A stretch of 64,000 bases of DNA from Acinetobacter variabilis (GTDB taxonomy: Bacteria; Pseudomonadota; Gammaproteobacteria; Pseudomonadales; Moraxellaceae): the NCBI RefSeq assembly GCF_000369625.1, contig NZ_KB850112.1:404326-468325 (forward strand), in the 5' to 3' direction. The translations under genes were made by a program, and so were the position numbers. The notes below the pieces were generated by a model, which did no database searches, was not told the DNA's origin, and saw only the letters and a list, made by a program, of their open reading frames with translations. Of the stretch, positions 63,967-64,000 are shown in pieces (the first letter of the stretch is position 1; the number at the start of each line of letters is the position of its first letter).

Positions 63967-64000
63967 AAAAATTACTCATTAGTGATCATGTGCTTAGAGA

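Overview
The window reads as chromosomal DNA of an Acinetobacter-type gammaproteobacterium (Moraxellaceae), probably outside the baumannii complex. The basis is gene content and order: pilMNOPQ-aroKB-gltBD, a ComP-like pilin beside a PglL-type ligase, fimT-pilVWXY1-pilE before rpsP-rimM-trmD-rplS, a Lif chaperone with lipases, and close look-alikes of CraA and AbeM. Species is inference; no search was run. No rRNA, tRNA, CRISPR array, prophage or intact insertion sequence was seen.

Layout. 1-7.7 kb: the type IV pilus alignment complex and secretin (pilM-Q), then aroK, aroB and a DamX-position SPOR-like protein. 7.7-14.1 kb: glutamate synthase gltBD with a long upstream region holding a candidate sigma-54 promoter. 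14.3-16.5 kb: a LemA/TPM-domain membrane operon. 16.5-19.3 kb: a decayed gene fragment, a major-type pilin with its own sigma-54-like promoter, and a pilin glycosylation ligase. 19.3-20.7 kb: bacterioferritin, Bfd with a Fur-box-like site, and RidA. 20.8-25.2 kb: spoT, rpoZ, gmk and ispH. 25.3-33.5 kb: a seven-gene minor pilin/PilY1 operon. 33.6-35.8 kb: rpsP-rimM-trmD-rplS. 35.9-39.6 kb: two secreted lipases and a lipase foldase. 39.7-49 kb: truB, a TSUP transporter, a hemerythrin, two RhtA-like exporters around an orphan lipoprotein, then serA divergent from a D-2-hydroxyglutarate dehydrogenase-like gene. 49-56 kb: an AT-rich orphan, CraA-like efflux pump, a FUSC-family protein, SodC and a PerM-type protein. 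56-60.7 kb: an orphan ParA ATPase divergent from a membrane-anchored nuclease, two related exported proteins around a methyltransferase, HopJ-like, CrcB and Zur-controlled L31. 60.8-64 kb: ABC1 kinase, DUF1737 and an AbeM-like MATE pump.

How it fits together. Three blocks (pilM-Q, pilin plus ligase, fimT-pilE) supply much of one machine, the type IV pilus used for twitching and DNA uptake; in A. baylyi the equivalents are the com genes. GltBD, SerA and the neighbouring oxidase link 2-oxoglutarate, glutamate and serine metabolism. Residue-level reading gave two unexpected results: the bacterioferritin has lost most ferroxidase ligands but keeps the heme methionine, and SpoT has lost the (p)ppGpp synthetase motifs but keeps the hydrolase HD site. 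The least explained parts are the 56-59 kb cluster, the AT-rich orphan at 49.1 kb, the orphan lipoprotein at 43.3 kb and structured non-coding segments upstream of gltD and rplS.
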